Shown: one piece after another, positions 12,501 through 23,970 of the stretch
Numbering within the stretch: position 1 is the first letter of the stretch
How the letters are laid out: every line of letters begins with the position of its first letter
Assembly (NCBI GenBank): GCA_028564705.1
Contig: JAPXFQ010002755.1
Coordinates: 620,001-684,000, forward strand
Source: Apricaphanius iberus
Taxonomy: Eukaryota > Chordata > Actinopteri > Cyprinodontiformes > Aphaniidae
Direction: 5' to 3'
DNA length: 64,000 nt
Translations under genes and position numbers: made by a program
The notes under the pieces: generated by a model
What the model was told of the DNA's origin: nothing
Database searches by the model: none
The model's input: only the letters and a program-made list of their open reading frames with translations

Positions 12501-13589
12501 ATTTCTTGGTTTATGCTGGTAGTTTTTTTGGGTTAAACGGGGATTTCATTGCTTAAATAAAAACCAGATTAAATAAGTAACCATGAACCCAAACATTTTA
12601 GACATCTTAGTTTTTCGTTGACATTTCAAATGTAGTGTCAAACACGTATCGTATAACCGGTCTGCAACATGAAAATTGGATAAAAGCTAATGCTACGCAT
12701 CGCAAATGTTTGAGTTTGCACTCTGGGATAAGATTAGCTTTCTTCAATTCAACATAGAAAAATCTATTCAACTTGACAAAGGCTATTTTACTGCTCAGTC
12801 TTAGGCTTTGGCCTGCTGCTACACTGTTTATCAAACAGAAAAATTACCTGCTTCACTAAAAAGGAGGCTAAAGTTGTTGAAAAGAGCATTTGAGCATTTT
12901 AGTTTTGTCCAATAAGATACAAATTAAAACTATTCAACTGAAGACTTGCAAATCTTGCCTAATGTACCTTTTGGGTTTTGTTTATATGTAATAAAGTGCA
13001 TCTAAAGAACAGCTCTGATAAAACTAATGAATGCTTAATGTAACACTGCTATCATTTAAATAAACTGATGTTTCTTACTACCCACAATGCATCCGGAGAG
13101 ATTTGCGACATGCTGGTGGATGAACTAAAAACAAAAAGTTAAGTCGGTGAGACACGAAGCTGGAGCAGTTGTTCAAGTATAAAAGAACAACTGCTCTATA
13201 AAGTTATAACAGATTGGAAAGTGAGGCAGTTTTGCTGTAAGCAAGAAAGATCTTGTAAATTGGGGAATTGATTAAAAAAAGAGAATTGTCTGTTACAGTA
13301 AAACCACTTGCTCAACTACATCGGGTTGTAAGACTGTTAAAAGCCAGAATTCAAACATAAATAATAATGCAGCCGTTATCTTGTTTTGTCTAGCTGGAGC
13401 GCTGATATAACACATAGTCACCCACACACAGGCCGGCAGATGAGGCAGAGACGCTATATTACAGGGAGAGACCGTTGGCTCTGTGCGGTTGAAATAAATT
13501 TGTTAAACCTCCAATGCAGACTTAATCATCCTTATTCCTTATCCCATATCTTAAGCTACAACAAGACTTGTGGAATGGGAATATGTATT
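9561..13589. other. Non-coding stretch, nothing recognised
   Basis: About 4 kb of AT-rich DNA without recognisable exons. It includes a C run at 11150-11160. Open frames at 11134-11424 and 12607-12834 show no known motif. Presumed RIMS2 intron 1. Confidence 0.4.
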
Positions 13590-13622
13590 GGATGGATGGA
13601 TGGATGGATGGATGGATGGATC
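13590..13622. repeat. (GGAT)n microsatellite
   Basis: Eight perfect GGAT tetramers; the open frame through them reads WMDGWMDG and is not a gene. Confidence 0.92.
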
Positions 13623-14029
13623 ACTATTTATCGCACAGCTGAAGGACAATATCTAAAACAAAGCTACATTCAAGGGAAAATTATAATAAAAATATAAGGA
13701 AGAGTGGGATAAATTTAGCCTTTGGGTGAATTGGCCCCTCCCGTCTATCTCTTGACAGTGATACAAACCTTTTGTCGTGTGACCACACATTTTCTCAATA
13801 AAATATATTCATCTCAGGCTGTGACAAATAGAAGTTAATTGTAGTATTGTATGTTTGTTTGTTTTTTAAACAAAATTATTTTTCTTTTCTCAGTGGCAGC
13901 TACATACCTATTATTAGCAAACATATCCAGGCCATAAATCCATGAATCATACATTTCGATCATTTGCTAGAATGAACCATAGACTATTAAAAAGAATAGA
14001 CAGCGCCTCCTCACTCCTGCCCGTTTACC

Positions 14030-14335
14030 AGAATGACACACTTTCATGGGGGAATTCATGGCGGATTCACAGACTCCTCCTCCCCAGCTCTGACGAAGCA
14101 TGCTCCTAAAAAGGGCGTGGGGGCGGGACCTTCACTGTAGACTCTGCCCTCGCAGGGCGTGTATGGGCGTGTAGTTCGGTCATAATCACGCCCATTCTGC
14201 TCCCGCGTCTTTAGCTCGGATGCTAAACTTGGCTAACTAAGCTAAAGGCTAATAGCCCCATGCCTGACTGCTGCCATATCTGCGCTCCTCCGACGGTTCT
14301 CCTATTTCTCAAACCTCAAAAGGTAAGAACTAGTA
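14030..14335 (+). promoter_or_regulatory. GC-box-rich block, possible promoter or repeat
   Basis: Inside AT-rich intron sequence sits a block with GGGCGTGGGGGCGGGACC (Sp/KLF-type sites), repeated GGGCGTG words (about 14115-14175), several CpGs and, at about 14322, AAAGGTAAGAAC, a good splice-donor match on the plus strand. It could be an unannotated promoter or first exon. Equally, the 5' flank (CATAGACTATTAAAAAGAAT, about 13978) resembles the start of a common fish MITE, so the block may simply be repeat-derived. Confidence 0.3.
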
Positions 14336-16539
14336 ACTTGAAATAATTATTAAAATGTAGTGTTATTATAATTAAATTCAAACCAGCCTGGTTTCAATTT
14401 TTTTGACTAGCCCAGCGTTATCTCAGGAGGAATATGTAGCCATCTAAAGTTTTTAAAAAATTGAAACCAGGCATTAAAGTTGTTTTTAACGTGTCTAAAG
14501 TCCAATGGTTTTCAATCAGGGCCTAGCGGCCAAATGGAGGTACTACAGCAATGGAGGAGCAATGGCGGCCTCCATGGTATGCGTTCACAAAGCAGAGCAG
14601 CCAGCGGCCATTGGTATGAACCAAGTGAATCATTTATCGAAAGGTTAGCCTAAAGTACCAATCTGAGTAGTCCTTAACAAAATGGCAGCTCAGAGCTAAA
14701 CTAAGGCCAATTCAATGATAAGACACAAATTACTCCAATGTCCCAAACATATAAATGCTACTTCAGTCTTTTAATTTTCATATTTTATCATGAGTTCTGT
14801 GTTGTGGCTACTGTAGATAGAACAGCCCTATATCTACAAAATTGGCATTCCGAACAACACAAATTTCACTTTTACATAAAAAATAACTTACAGGAGTAAG
14901 TATTCTAACACTGCTTTGTTATTGTCAGATACAGTTACATAATAATGTAATATAATATAATATAATAAATACATAGATTTTTCACATATTCTTTCATGTT
15001 ACCTTTAAGGTTTCATTTTCTAGTTTTGCGATTTATTCCCAGGTGTGTCGCTTTTATCCTCTGACTCAGATCAGTTTACCTCTGTTGTGTGGAAAAACTG
15101 AGCCACACCTCAGAGTTTTTGGGTTGTTTATGAGAAGCCATACTCTTTTTTGGAGATCATTTTTCATAATTTCCACCAACAGAGGATGACTGCTATACTT
15201 AAATAATGAGAGATGACTATGTTTTAGATCTGTATGATTGTGTTTGTCAAGAAGATTCACACAGCATAATAGTTTAACTTAATGTATGAATTTTATTCGA
15301 TTTGCTCATCTGTTTAGACAAATCATATTTAATCTTTGATATAAATTTCTCTGTATTTTTCAGTAGATGCAGCTGTTATCTGTTGCCTAAGTCTCCTGGA
15401 CAAGAGTCCCCATAGAGCTTCTGCCTTTTTGTATGCAGGCAGTATTTTGGCTACAGCAGAACACTGAGTGTGTCCGCTATTAATAGTCACAGTGGAAGCA
15501 GAAGATTTCTATGAATGGAGCAGACATGGAATAACTTATCAGAGGAGGAAGTGCTCTGTACCTGAATCCATCCTCTGTCTCTTGTGTGTCCCCAGCTTTC
15601 ACAATCATCCTCTGACTTGCTATCTAACACTATATCTGCACCTATGTTTGCAATAGTATATTCAGATACATGCATTGAGACTTTTACAACTGTCTATACC
15701 TCTTGTCCTCTTCGACATGTTCCCATATTATGGTTCAGACATCTATTCGGCTGTTCTTCCTTTTTTGCTTCCACAATGATGTTCAGAAATACCTGTTTTA
15801 ACTAATAGAAGCCATGGTGCCTACCACTTATAGTGAAAACAGTTTACTTTATTTTAAATTCCAACCAATCTAGCTCTTATTAACTTTTTTTTTTTTTTTT
15901 TAGCTTTTGCTAAGGGCATCTCAAACCGCACAGCCAGAGGAAGGAAAACACTTTCTGGCTTTCTTGGAGGGATAAAATCCAGACCTACAATAAAACACAT
16001 GCTGACGAATGCAGATGTGATTCAAAATAAAACCAAAGGAGACAATAGAACCCGGTGAAGTGCGGCTTTGTCGAAGGGATTTGAGGCTGTCATATCAGCA
16101 GCGAGAATAGATAGGATCAGACGTCAGAGTCTCTCCTCGCATTTGTTCTCTGATGTTCTCCTCTCCTTTCCTGTCCTCTCTCCTTCACTCCCGTCCCCAT
16201 CTCTTCTCATCCCCCCCAACCTGGCCTCTACGTTACATTCTTCCTGCTCGCCCCATTTGCTCCAGATTCTGGGCCATTATTGAATGACCCAAAGTCACTG
16301 AATGCTACATGTTAATTCTTCAACAGAGATCAATACTAAAGCAACACACCTTGTAAGTATACATTCCTCAAGGGTTTTTAAGGGTTTTTTAAACATCTGA
16401 AAACAATTATGTCCATTACAAACTTTGTGATAGCAGGTAGAGACATACCTCCAAAACACCTGCAGCTGTGATTTGGGTCCTAAAAAGACTAAGAGGACCC
16501 GAATGGCAATTTTGCAAACCAAAGTAACAAAGCACTATA
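14336..16539. other. Non-coding stretch, nothing recognised
   Basis: Contains a T run near 15885-15901 and a pyrimidine-rich tract near 16125-16265. No exon or complete repeat was recognised. Presumed RIMS2 intron 1. Confidence 0.4.
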
Positions 16540-17480
16540 TTCTTAGGCTGTTGTGGACTTTAATCTAGATGTAATAATGAACCTCCAGGGTCACACAAAG
16601 GCAACAACAAGGTCAGCTTTCTATCACCTGAAGAACATTTCTAGGATTAAAGGACTAATGTCACAAAAGAACCTTGGAAAACTCATCCATGCGTTTATCT
16701 TTATTTGGATAAATTACTGCAACAGCGTCCTCACATGTCTACCTAAAAAGTCAATCAGACAGCTGCAGCTGATCCAGAACGCTGCTGCTCGCTTCCTCAC
16801 TAGAACCTGCTGTCACTATACCAACCCAGCAAACCACTCAGGTCCTCTAACTCTAGTTTACAAAATACCTAGAATTAGAGCCAAACATGGAAAAGCAGCT
16901 TTCAGTTTCTATGCCCCACAAATCTGAATTATAAACTTCTTGATGACTACAAAGCTGCCGTGTGTTCGTGTTAATTGTATAACTAAAATTGCCTCTTTGG
17001 TGACTCATTTGTTTGGTGCGGTTACAATGTTAATTTAACTCTACGTTCTTTTTATGTTTGCGTTTATAGGTTGATCATATTAACAGACTGTATATAACTA
17101 ATAATTTCCGTGTGCAATTAGACATCAAGCATCCTCATAATGCCAAAACGGAATGATGCTCATTTCACCTGCGAAGACTCGACCTTAAGATTGGTGGTCG
17201 AATCAGGCTCCGCCTATTGATGGATTGAATCTTCGACTGTGTTTGTTTCTCTACAACCAAATCATGTAAAGCACCTTTAAGCACTTTTTTATTGATTCTC
17301 ATGTTTTATGCTTAATTGCTGGTTTTCATTTTCCCACTTTTACGCTGTTTGTTGTCTTACTACTAACAGCTGGGTATTTTTCTTTCTATGCTTTTATCAT
17401 TTGTTTTGGTTTCTTCACCACCAAGCACCTTGAATTACCTTGTGTTGAAAGTGTGCAATACAAATTGAATTGCCTTGCCT
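16540..17480 (+). mobile_element. L2/CR1-type LINE, 3' end (degenerate)
   Basis: The frame from about 16553 to 16927 carries the post-RT region of an L2-like LINE. Visible blocks are RSAFYHLKNISRIKGLMS, LGKLIHAFIFIWINYCNSVL and LPKKSIRQLQLIQNAAARFL. A degenerate 3' UTR follows, ending in the tail TTGAATTGCCTTGCCTT (about 17463-17479). The endonuclease and RT core are missing through 5' truncation. Confidence 0.8.
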
Positions 17481-18231
17481 TAAGTGCGATTCACAAAACG
17501 GTGTACATATCAATCATGATTGATGGAACTGAAGAATGTGCAGAGCTGCTCACTGAAATCTGCTTAACCTTGGTTATCTTATATGTCCTGTTCTTTATTC
17601 TCATATTTTCCTCCACTTTTACATCACCGATTAAGTTTAAGAGAAACTATTCAACAACAGGTCTGAAATAGAAGCATCATGAAAGTCAAGATGGCTTTAA
17701 GAAAAAGGCGCTCGTTGGACACTAAGTTCTCATACAAACACCTAACTGACCTGCGGCTCAGTCCCGCTAAGCTCTCCTCCTGTTGCTTACTCAGAAAAGC
17801 CATTGCAGGTAACTGCATGTTTACAATGACAGTGATCAGTGCCAAAAGAATTCCCCAAGAGGCTCTTGTCAACATTTGGAAGTTAAAAAACAATTAATAT
17901 CTTCAAGAAGCCTTCAAAACAGATCGGCATTATGCATGAAAGGCAGTGTACAAGATTTCAAACTGTGATTATATGAAAAGATACTGAAATTAGAGGCACA
18001 AACCTTTAGGTCTCAAAGCAAGAGGGGGAAACCTTATCTAGTATCAATTGTCTTTAACAAGAGAAGCATTATTGAAGACGACCGTAGTTCATTTACAACA
18101 GGATAATCTGTTAAACTCATTTACCTCCAGTTAAAATAAATAGCCTACTAGAAGGCTAACTTAAGGAAAATCCTTAGCGCTAAGCTTTAAGTGATTGATA
18201 TTAACTAATTTGACCTCACTAAAACTATATT
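17481..18231. other. Non-coding stretch, nothing recognised
   Basis: No motif, exon or clear repeat was recognised between the LINE tail and the hAT MITE. Confidence 0.4.
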
Positions 18232-18589
18232 TAGGGATTCAACAATACCACTTTTTTCAAACCGATATGATACAGATACTTGAATTTGAGTACTTGCCGA
18301 TACCAAGTATCAATACCACAAATAAATTCAGTGAATCGGAAGACAGGTTTCATTTTCTTCTCAGCTCATTACAACAAAGGATGGTGAATTGGATTAAAAA
18401 AAAAACATATTAAAAATGATAACAAAACAAAAATTTCAAGTGGAAAATAAACATTTTCTGTGAAATTATTGCAGAGTTTACTCATTTTAATTATCAGTTC
18501 ATGGTATTCGGTTGATTTTAACCAATACCGATACAGTACATAAGAGCGGTATGGAACCTATACACGATAACAGTATCGGTGCATCCCTA
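18232..18589. mobile_element. hAT-like MITE, CCGATAC family
   Basis: The 358-bp copy starts TAGGGATTCAACAATACC and ends CAGTATCGGTGCATCCCTA, an imperfect inverted pair. The interior matches the 6322 element in reverse orientation. The flanking 8-mers ACTATATT and ATAATATT agree at six of eight positions, consistent with a decayed hAT target duplication. Confidence 0.75.
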
Positions 18590-18829
18590 ATAATATTAGA
18601 TCATTGCCTTACTTATGTCTAGAATGTATCAGGGCATTCATGTTTATATGTGTCACTTTGAGGTAACTGTGTGGTCCTCCACACAACTTTACCTAACAGT
18701 AACATTTGTAATTTTTTTTGTTTCCGTTTAGAATAAAAGAAACTCGATTGCTTATCCTCTTTAATATTTGCATCATTTTAGTGGGGGTTTTGCACCAACA
18801 AGGCTTCACGCTTTTATATGACATAATTA

Positions 18830-19260
18830 TCGAATGTGCCAAGATGGCAGAGGGGTAGTAGAGACGCTCAACCTCAGTTTTCTGGCTAAAAGCGCCCCCT
18901 AACCTCTATTAGCATCGGTTAGCCCATAGCTAAATTTGCTCAAAGTCTCATTTATCTAGCCCCCTTCTCACGGCCTAACTCTGAGCTCCACCTGTTTGCC
19001 ATTTTCGCATTTTCTGGGTGTGACAAGTTGTGTGACGCAGCCAAGATGGTGGTGGTGGGAGCTGCCCAGTTAGCTTCAAAAATATTTTTAAGGTTTTTTG
19101 GGCCAGAGTGGACTTTATTGACAATGGATAGTTTTTTTGAAGGGGGAGATAGGTCGGGGAAGACATGCGGCAAAGGACGCCTGGCACAGGCCACAGTTCA
19201 ATATCTTGTTCGGCTCTTGGAAAGAGTTTTAACAAAATACCATCAACTAACGTGAATACT
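18830..19260. repeat. Probable MITE cluster (unclassified)
   Basis: The strings CCAAGATGGCAGAGG and GCAGCCAAGATGGTGGTGG, separated by about 190 bp and followed by GACATGCGGCAAAGGACGCC, are of the kind shared by many fish repeats. No complete terminal repeats were found, so the limits are approximate. Confidence 0.35.
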
Positions 19261-20509
19261 CGGGGGCTTAAAATGATACAATACAGACACATGAGGAGAC
19301 ATCTAGCTCAAGTTATAGGGGTTATAACCATTATAATATTTATAGTTATGGGATCAAACAGAACAAGATCTGTTCAACTATTTACAAATTCCATACTGTA
19401 TACAGTGTATGCTGCAAATTACTTCAAAGACATCCGATCTGAGCTCCCATCCGCCTGAGACAAACCACATGACATGTAAACCAGCTGTGACTACAACACA
19501 TTGTTGCTTTAATTAGCTTGATGATGCATTCATTTGTTTTGCTTCTATAGAGTCAAGACAATATCCTTTCCTCCACTTTCCGTTTCTCTCTCCCTCCCTC
19601 GGGGAAAGTGATGGGGGATGGGGGGACATTTATGACAGAATCTGCTCTTTGCATAGGATGGAATGAATGAAAGCGTTAGGAAGCAAGAGAAAGGCAGAGT
19701 GCACACTGCACATTGCATCATGGAAGGCTAAAGAGCTTTGTATCACCTTAGATTATCCATTCATCTCTTGCCTCGACATATTCATATTATATTTATTAGA
19801 GTTTTATTTGGTCTGAATTGTCAGGTTGCTGAAAGTACATCAGCGTACTTTTGTGGGACTCAAAATTTCCGTTGCTTGATATTATGGGGTCACGAAAAGC
19901 CAGAACGTGTACAGTAGTACAAAAATATCAGCAATTTCAGGCTGATGTGATGTGTGTGTGTGTGTGATCCTCCCCTCTCATAGCCTCCAGGGACAAAGGA
20001 CCTCTCAGGAGCACTGACCCAGCTGGTACACCGAGCACTGGAGCACAATCCGATAAACCACCAACAGGCAGAGGTGGGGGGATGAGGTGTGTGAGCGTGC
20101 ATGTGTGATGAGGGACGGGTAGGGTGAACGGAAAAAAAAAAGGCAATGGGATGTGATTGATTAAGGCTAATTTTAGGTCAGCACACCATACTAACATACT
20201 TACAATTTTGCTGGCTAACTTTAAATGTATTATCTAACTTCCTTCTACATTCCATGAAACAGCAGATAAAAATAGTGAACCAATCAAAGTTTACAGCTGG
20301 AAGATAATAATAGATTTAAAAGTGACATCGGGCTGCTAACTTTAGGCTGTAGAGAGTTTGTTAGCTTAGCATGAGCAGCTGAATACACCCTGGGATGTGC
20401 AGAAGTACTCATACACCCGGTCTTTACCACACTTTGTCAGTTTACAATCGTACACTAGGACACATGTTTCTTTTTTACATTTTTTAACATATTTCTAACA
20501 AATTTTTAC
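19261..20509. other. Non-coding stretch with a (TG)n tract
   Basis: Only a short TG microsatellite (about 19948-19965) and an A run near 20131 stand out; no exon was recognised. Confidence 0.45.
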
Positions 20510-22050
20510 ATTTTTCAAAGTCATATTTATGTAAATTTTATTTACTCATTTATAAATGTCACAGTTTCAAACTATATATTTTGTTAGAGGGTTGAATATT
20601 TAGTTTAAAAATGAAATATTTAGCTAACAAGCTAAATGTTAAGCTTACAAATTAAATCTCGTGGCTAAATGCTTAGTTGCTAACTAAATATTGAGGGATT
20701 AGTTAATAGTTAACTCATTCCTCCTATCGGGTGTTTTCCCACAAGCTCTGAAAACAGCAGTTATTAAACCAACACTAAAAAAGGAGAACCTAGACAAAAC
20801 ATTAATGCAAAACCAAAGACCAGTCTCTAATATCCCATTTATCGGTAAAATTATTGAAAAAGCTAACAATGAACAACCGAATTTGATATTTATCAGTCTG
20901 GTTTTCGTAAGCACCACAGCACCAAGACAGCCCTCGTCAAAATCTTCTATTATTACCATTATTGCCAATACTATTATTCCGAAATTTTTGTTTTTAATTC
21001 AATGCTATTGTTTGTTTTAAAAATGTTCATTCATGCTTTTTCTTATTGATTCTGGTTTCATTTTTGCATTTCTGTAATCATGTAAAGTACCTTGAATTGC
21101 CTTGTGTTGAAAGTGGGCTATACAAATAAAATTGCCTTGCCTTGCTTTACCAAGCTACATAGTTAGTTTGAAGCTAAATATTTAGCTAGCAAGCTAAGCT
21201 GGCTAGCAAAACATTTGGCTTTAAAGTAAATATGTAACTCACAGATGCAAATTCACTTACCAAGCAGTGAAAGTGTATTGTCAAAGTAAAACCTCGGCCC
21301 TGCGAACTTCTCCATTAATCCTGCTGCTGGTGAGTCACTGTTGCTGTACATCTATCTGTAAACATCCGTGTTGTTGTAAAAACATCTCATCTTGCATTTT
21401 AAGCTGAAATGTTGGACATGTCTGCACAAATTAAACAATCATAAAGTCACTCCCACCAGGAGTTTATATAAACATTCTTTTTGCTTTTGTTTTGGTAGTC
21501 CGTTTCTGCATATTGGCAAATAATTTTGCAAATTGGCTATGGGCCTTATTTTTTGTTCGGAGCTAAATATTTCCAAGCCAGTTTAGCTTGCCAGCTTAAT
21601 ATCTAGCTTATTTAGGTTTCTAACAAAGTATTTAGTTCGAAGTCAAATATTTAGTGTAGAAGTTAAACAACTTTAGATGACAAACCAAATGGTCAGCTTG
21701 GAGCCTAATATTTTTTTAACTAAATATTTAGCTTGTTACCAAAATATTCGGTTTGGGGCTAGCCGTTTAATTTGTAAACGGTATTTATTTAGTAAACTAA
21801 ATGCTTAGCTTGTGATCTAAATAATTAGATTAAGTGAAATATTTCCTTTGTAAACTGAATATTTTTTGTTTTTAAACTAAATATTTGTCTTGCTAATTAA
21901 ATATTTAGTTTGAAAATGTGACAGTCATTAACAAGAAACTGATACAAAAATGACTTTGAAAAATAAACTTCCATTCATTTATCTTATGACAGGCTAAATA
22001 ACCCAAATAATTGCTGTTAACGTTTGACTGTGTAACTTTACAAACTGCAC
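20510..22050. repeat. Palindromic TAAATATTTA element, large copy
   Basis: The copy is built from repeats of the palindrome CTAAATATTTAG separated by short variable words (often GCTAAG, TTTGTAAA or TTAGCTTG), giving a period of roughly 20-22 bp (20560-20700, 21160-21240 and 21550-21910). Its two ends look like inverted repeats: CATTTATAAATGTCACAGTTT at about 20550 faces AAAATGTGACAGTCATTAAC at about 21912, followed on the right by TGACTTTGAAAAATA matching CAAAGTCATATTT on the left. A LINE fragment (20700-21150) interrupts it. Confidence 0.65.
20700..21150 (+). mobile_element. L2/CR1-type LINE fragment with internal deletion
   Basis: RT-domain blocks are visible on the plus strand: VFPQALKTAVIKPTLKKENL, then RPVSNIPFIGKIIEKA and a frameshifted 'SGFRKHHSTKTAL' region. 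The sequence jumps almost directly to a 3' tail (CTTGAATTGCCTTGTGTTGA and AAAATTGCCTTGCCTTG) shared with the LINE at 16540-17480. It is flanked on both sides by palindromic array. Confidence 0.75.
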
Positions 22051-22299
22051 CCAAAAGTGGTATGTTGATAGAGCCTAGAATAACTTGTGTGGACGTACAC
22101 TCACACTTTGATACGGATAAAGCTGTTGTTGTTTTGGTTTGCTCAGCTGGAGACTTACCCATCATTGCCAAACAGCTCATGCTAAGTTAGCTGGAATAAA
22201 GGAAATAACAAATTCTCAGACAAATAGGTCTGGATTCTGCTTTGTTCTTTAATGTGAACACGCTGTGATCTAACCATCCCATCATAGTGCCTGGCTCTC

Positions 22300-22510
22300 G
22301 CTCCGTCCCAGTCTTAAGTATTTTCCAGCCTCTAACTGAATCCAGCTAAATCCATTTTCCCATCAACTCTGACCAGCTTCCCTGTCGGCGCTGCATCCCC
22401 AAAGCATGATGCTGCCAATGTAATGTCTCATACTTGGGATAGTGTGTTCAGCATTGTTTATCTAACCACACATAGCATGAGATCTCCTGTTTTTGTAACA
22501 TATCCCACAA
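22300..22510 (-). pseudogene. Tc1-like transposase fragment
   Basis: The plus strand contains CATCCCCAAAGCATGATGCT followed by GCCAATGTAATGTCTCATAC. This is the antisense of the Tc1 core that normally encodes the GG-x-IMLWG motif. It is short and degenerate, with no inverted repeats. Confidence 0.6.
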
Positions 22511-23084
22511 AATAAACAGGTCCTGGCATCTTAAAAAACATGAGCTCGTACCGTATCACGTATTATCGTATGGTAATGTTCAACCCTATTCTGTTCCTCA
22601 GAACATCTTGGCCTACATGTTGTATTAAACCCCACCTGATTCAGTGGAGTCAAAAACACACAGGGTTGCGGGGTTTCTTGAACCACAAAGCGGAAACAAG
22701 GTAATAAAGATTTAATGTTCTGTAGCTTTGGCAATATTTCTGACTTCAATAAAGGATGCCTCTGTTGATTAAATTTTCATGGTCATTTTCCCCCTGTGTC
22801 TATCTGTATAAAACATGGTCTAAAGTTATGCATGATCAAAGCTGAATTACAGGAATGATCTTTACCCTCTTACTCAATTGATTTTTGTTAACTCACTACA
22901 CTTTAGATCACAATAACGCTGCGATCTTAGATACATTAACCCCTACAGGATACAGGGCATCCTTTGTCATGGCCAGCTGCACTGGGAGGGCAGCCAATTA
23001 GATGGCAGAGCAGTAGATTCCTCACAGCCATGATATAGCAGCATCTCTGTGGAAATCCCTCCTATGAGGCCCCCCGTTATGAGG

Positions 23085-23970
23085 TTTCATTTGTAAAGTT
23101 ACACAAAAAGATTACACAAAAATATTTAGGTCACAAACAAAATATTTAGTTTGGAAGCTAAAAAAATTGCAATATACTAAGTATTTTGCTTTCAAAATAA
23201 ACATTTAGAAACTATTAATATTAAGTTTGTGACTAAAATATTTAGCTTCCAAATGAAATATTTAGGTGTCATCCAAAATATTTAGTAAATTAGCTAAATA
23301 TTTAGCTACAAACTAAATATTTAACTTCTTAACTGAATATTTGTTTTTTGTTAACAAAATACTTTTCTGGACAAAGGTTTAAGCTTGTGGCCAAAATATA
23401 TAGCTTCCCAACTAAATATTTGTGTCTATTTCAGCTAAATGTTTAGCTAAAAACAAAATATACAGTAGCAAAAAAACATTCACTTATTAAATATTTTTAA
23501 CTAATTATTTAGTGAAGAAGCTCAATATTTTGATACAAACTTAGTATTTAGCCTACAAAGTAAATATTTTATATCTTCTTGAACTAAATATTCAGTTTGT
23601 GACCAAAATATTTGGCTCCCAATCAAAAGATTAAGTTTTTTGCTAACTATTTAGTTACAAACTAAATATTCAGTTTTCAAACAAAATATTTTAGACACAA
23701 AAATAAATATTTACTAAAGATGTTTTGATACAAACCCAGTATTTAGCTTCCACACTAAATATTTAGTTTGTGACCTAATTATTTAGTTTGGAATCTAAAT
23801 ATTTAGCTGCTTAACTAAATATTTGGTTTTTGAACTAACATTTAGGTTGCTAGTTAAACATGTAGATTTATAAACTGTGACATTTATAAATGATTAATGA
23901 ACTCCCATTTTCTTTCTCTTATGACGGGCTAAATATCTCAGACTAGACTAACGCAGTGTTAATTTTTGAC
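23085..23970. repeat. Palindromic TAAATATTTA element, second copy
   Basis: Dense repetition of AAATATTTAG, AACTAAATATTTAG and variants runs from 23110 to 23850. The right end (AACTGTGACATTTATAAATG at about 23875, then CTTATGACGGGCTAAATA) matches the right end of the 20510-22050 copy (CTTATGACAGGCTAAATA). The left end holds TTTGTAAAGTTACAC (about 23089), the exact reverse complement of a word at about 22030 in the first copy's right end. This supports one family with inverted ends. Confidence 0.7.

Noticed and set aside
13386..13697. 103-codon frame across the GGAT repeat
   Set aside because: Depends on the tetranucleotide repeat and lacks any recognisable domain.
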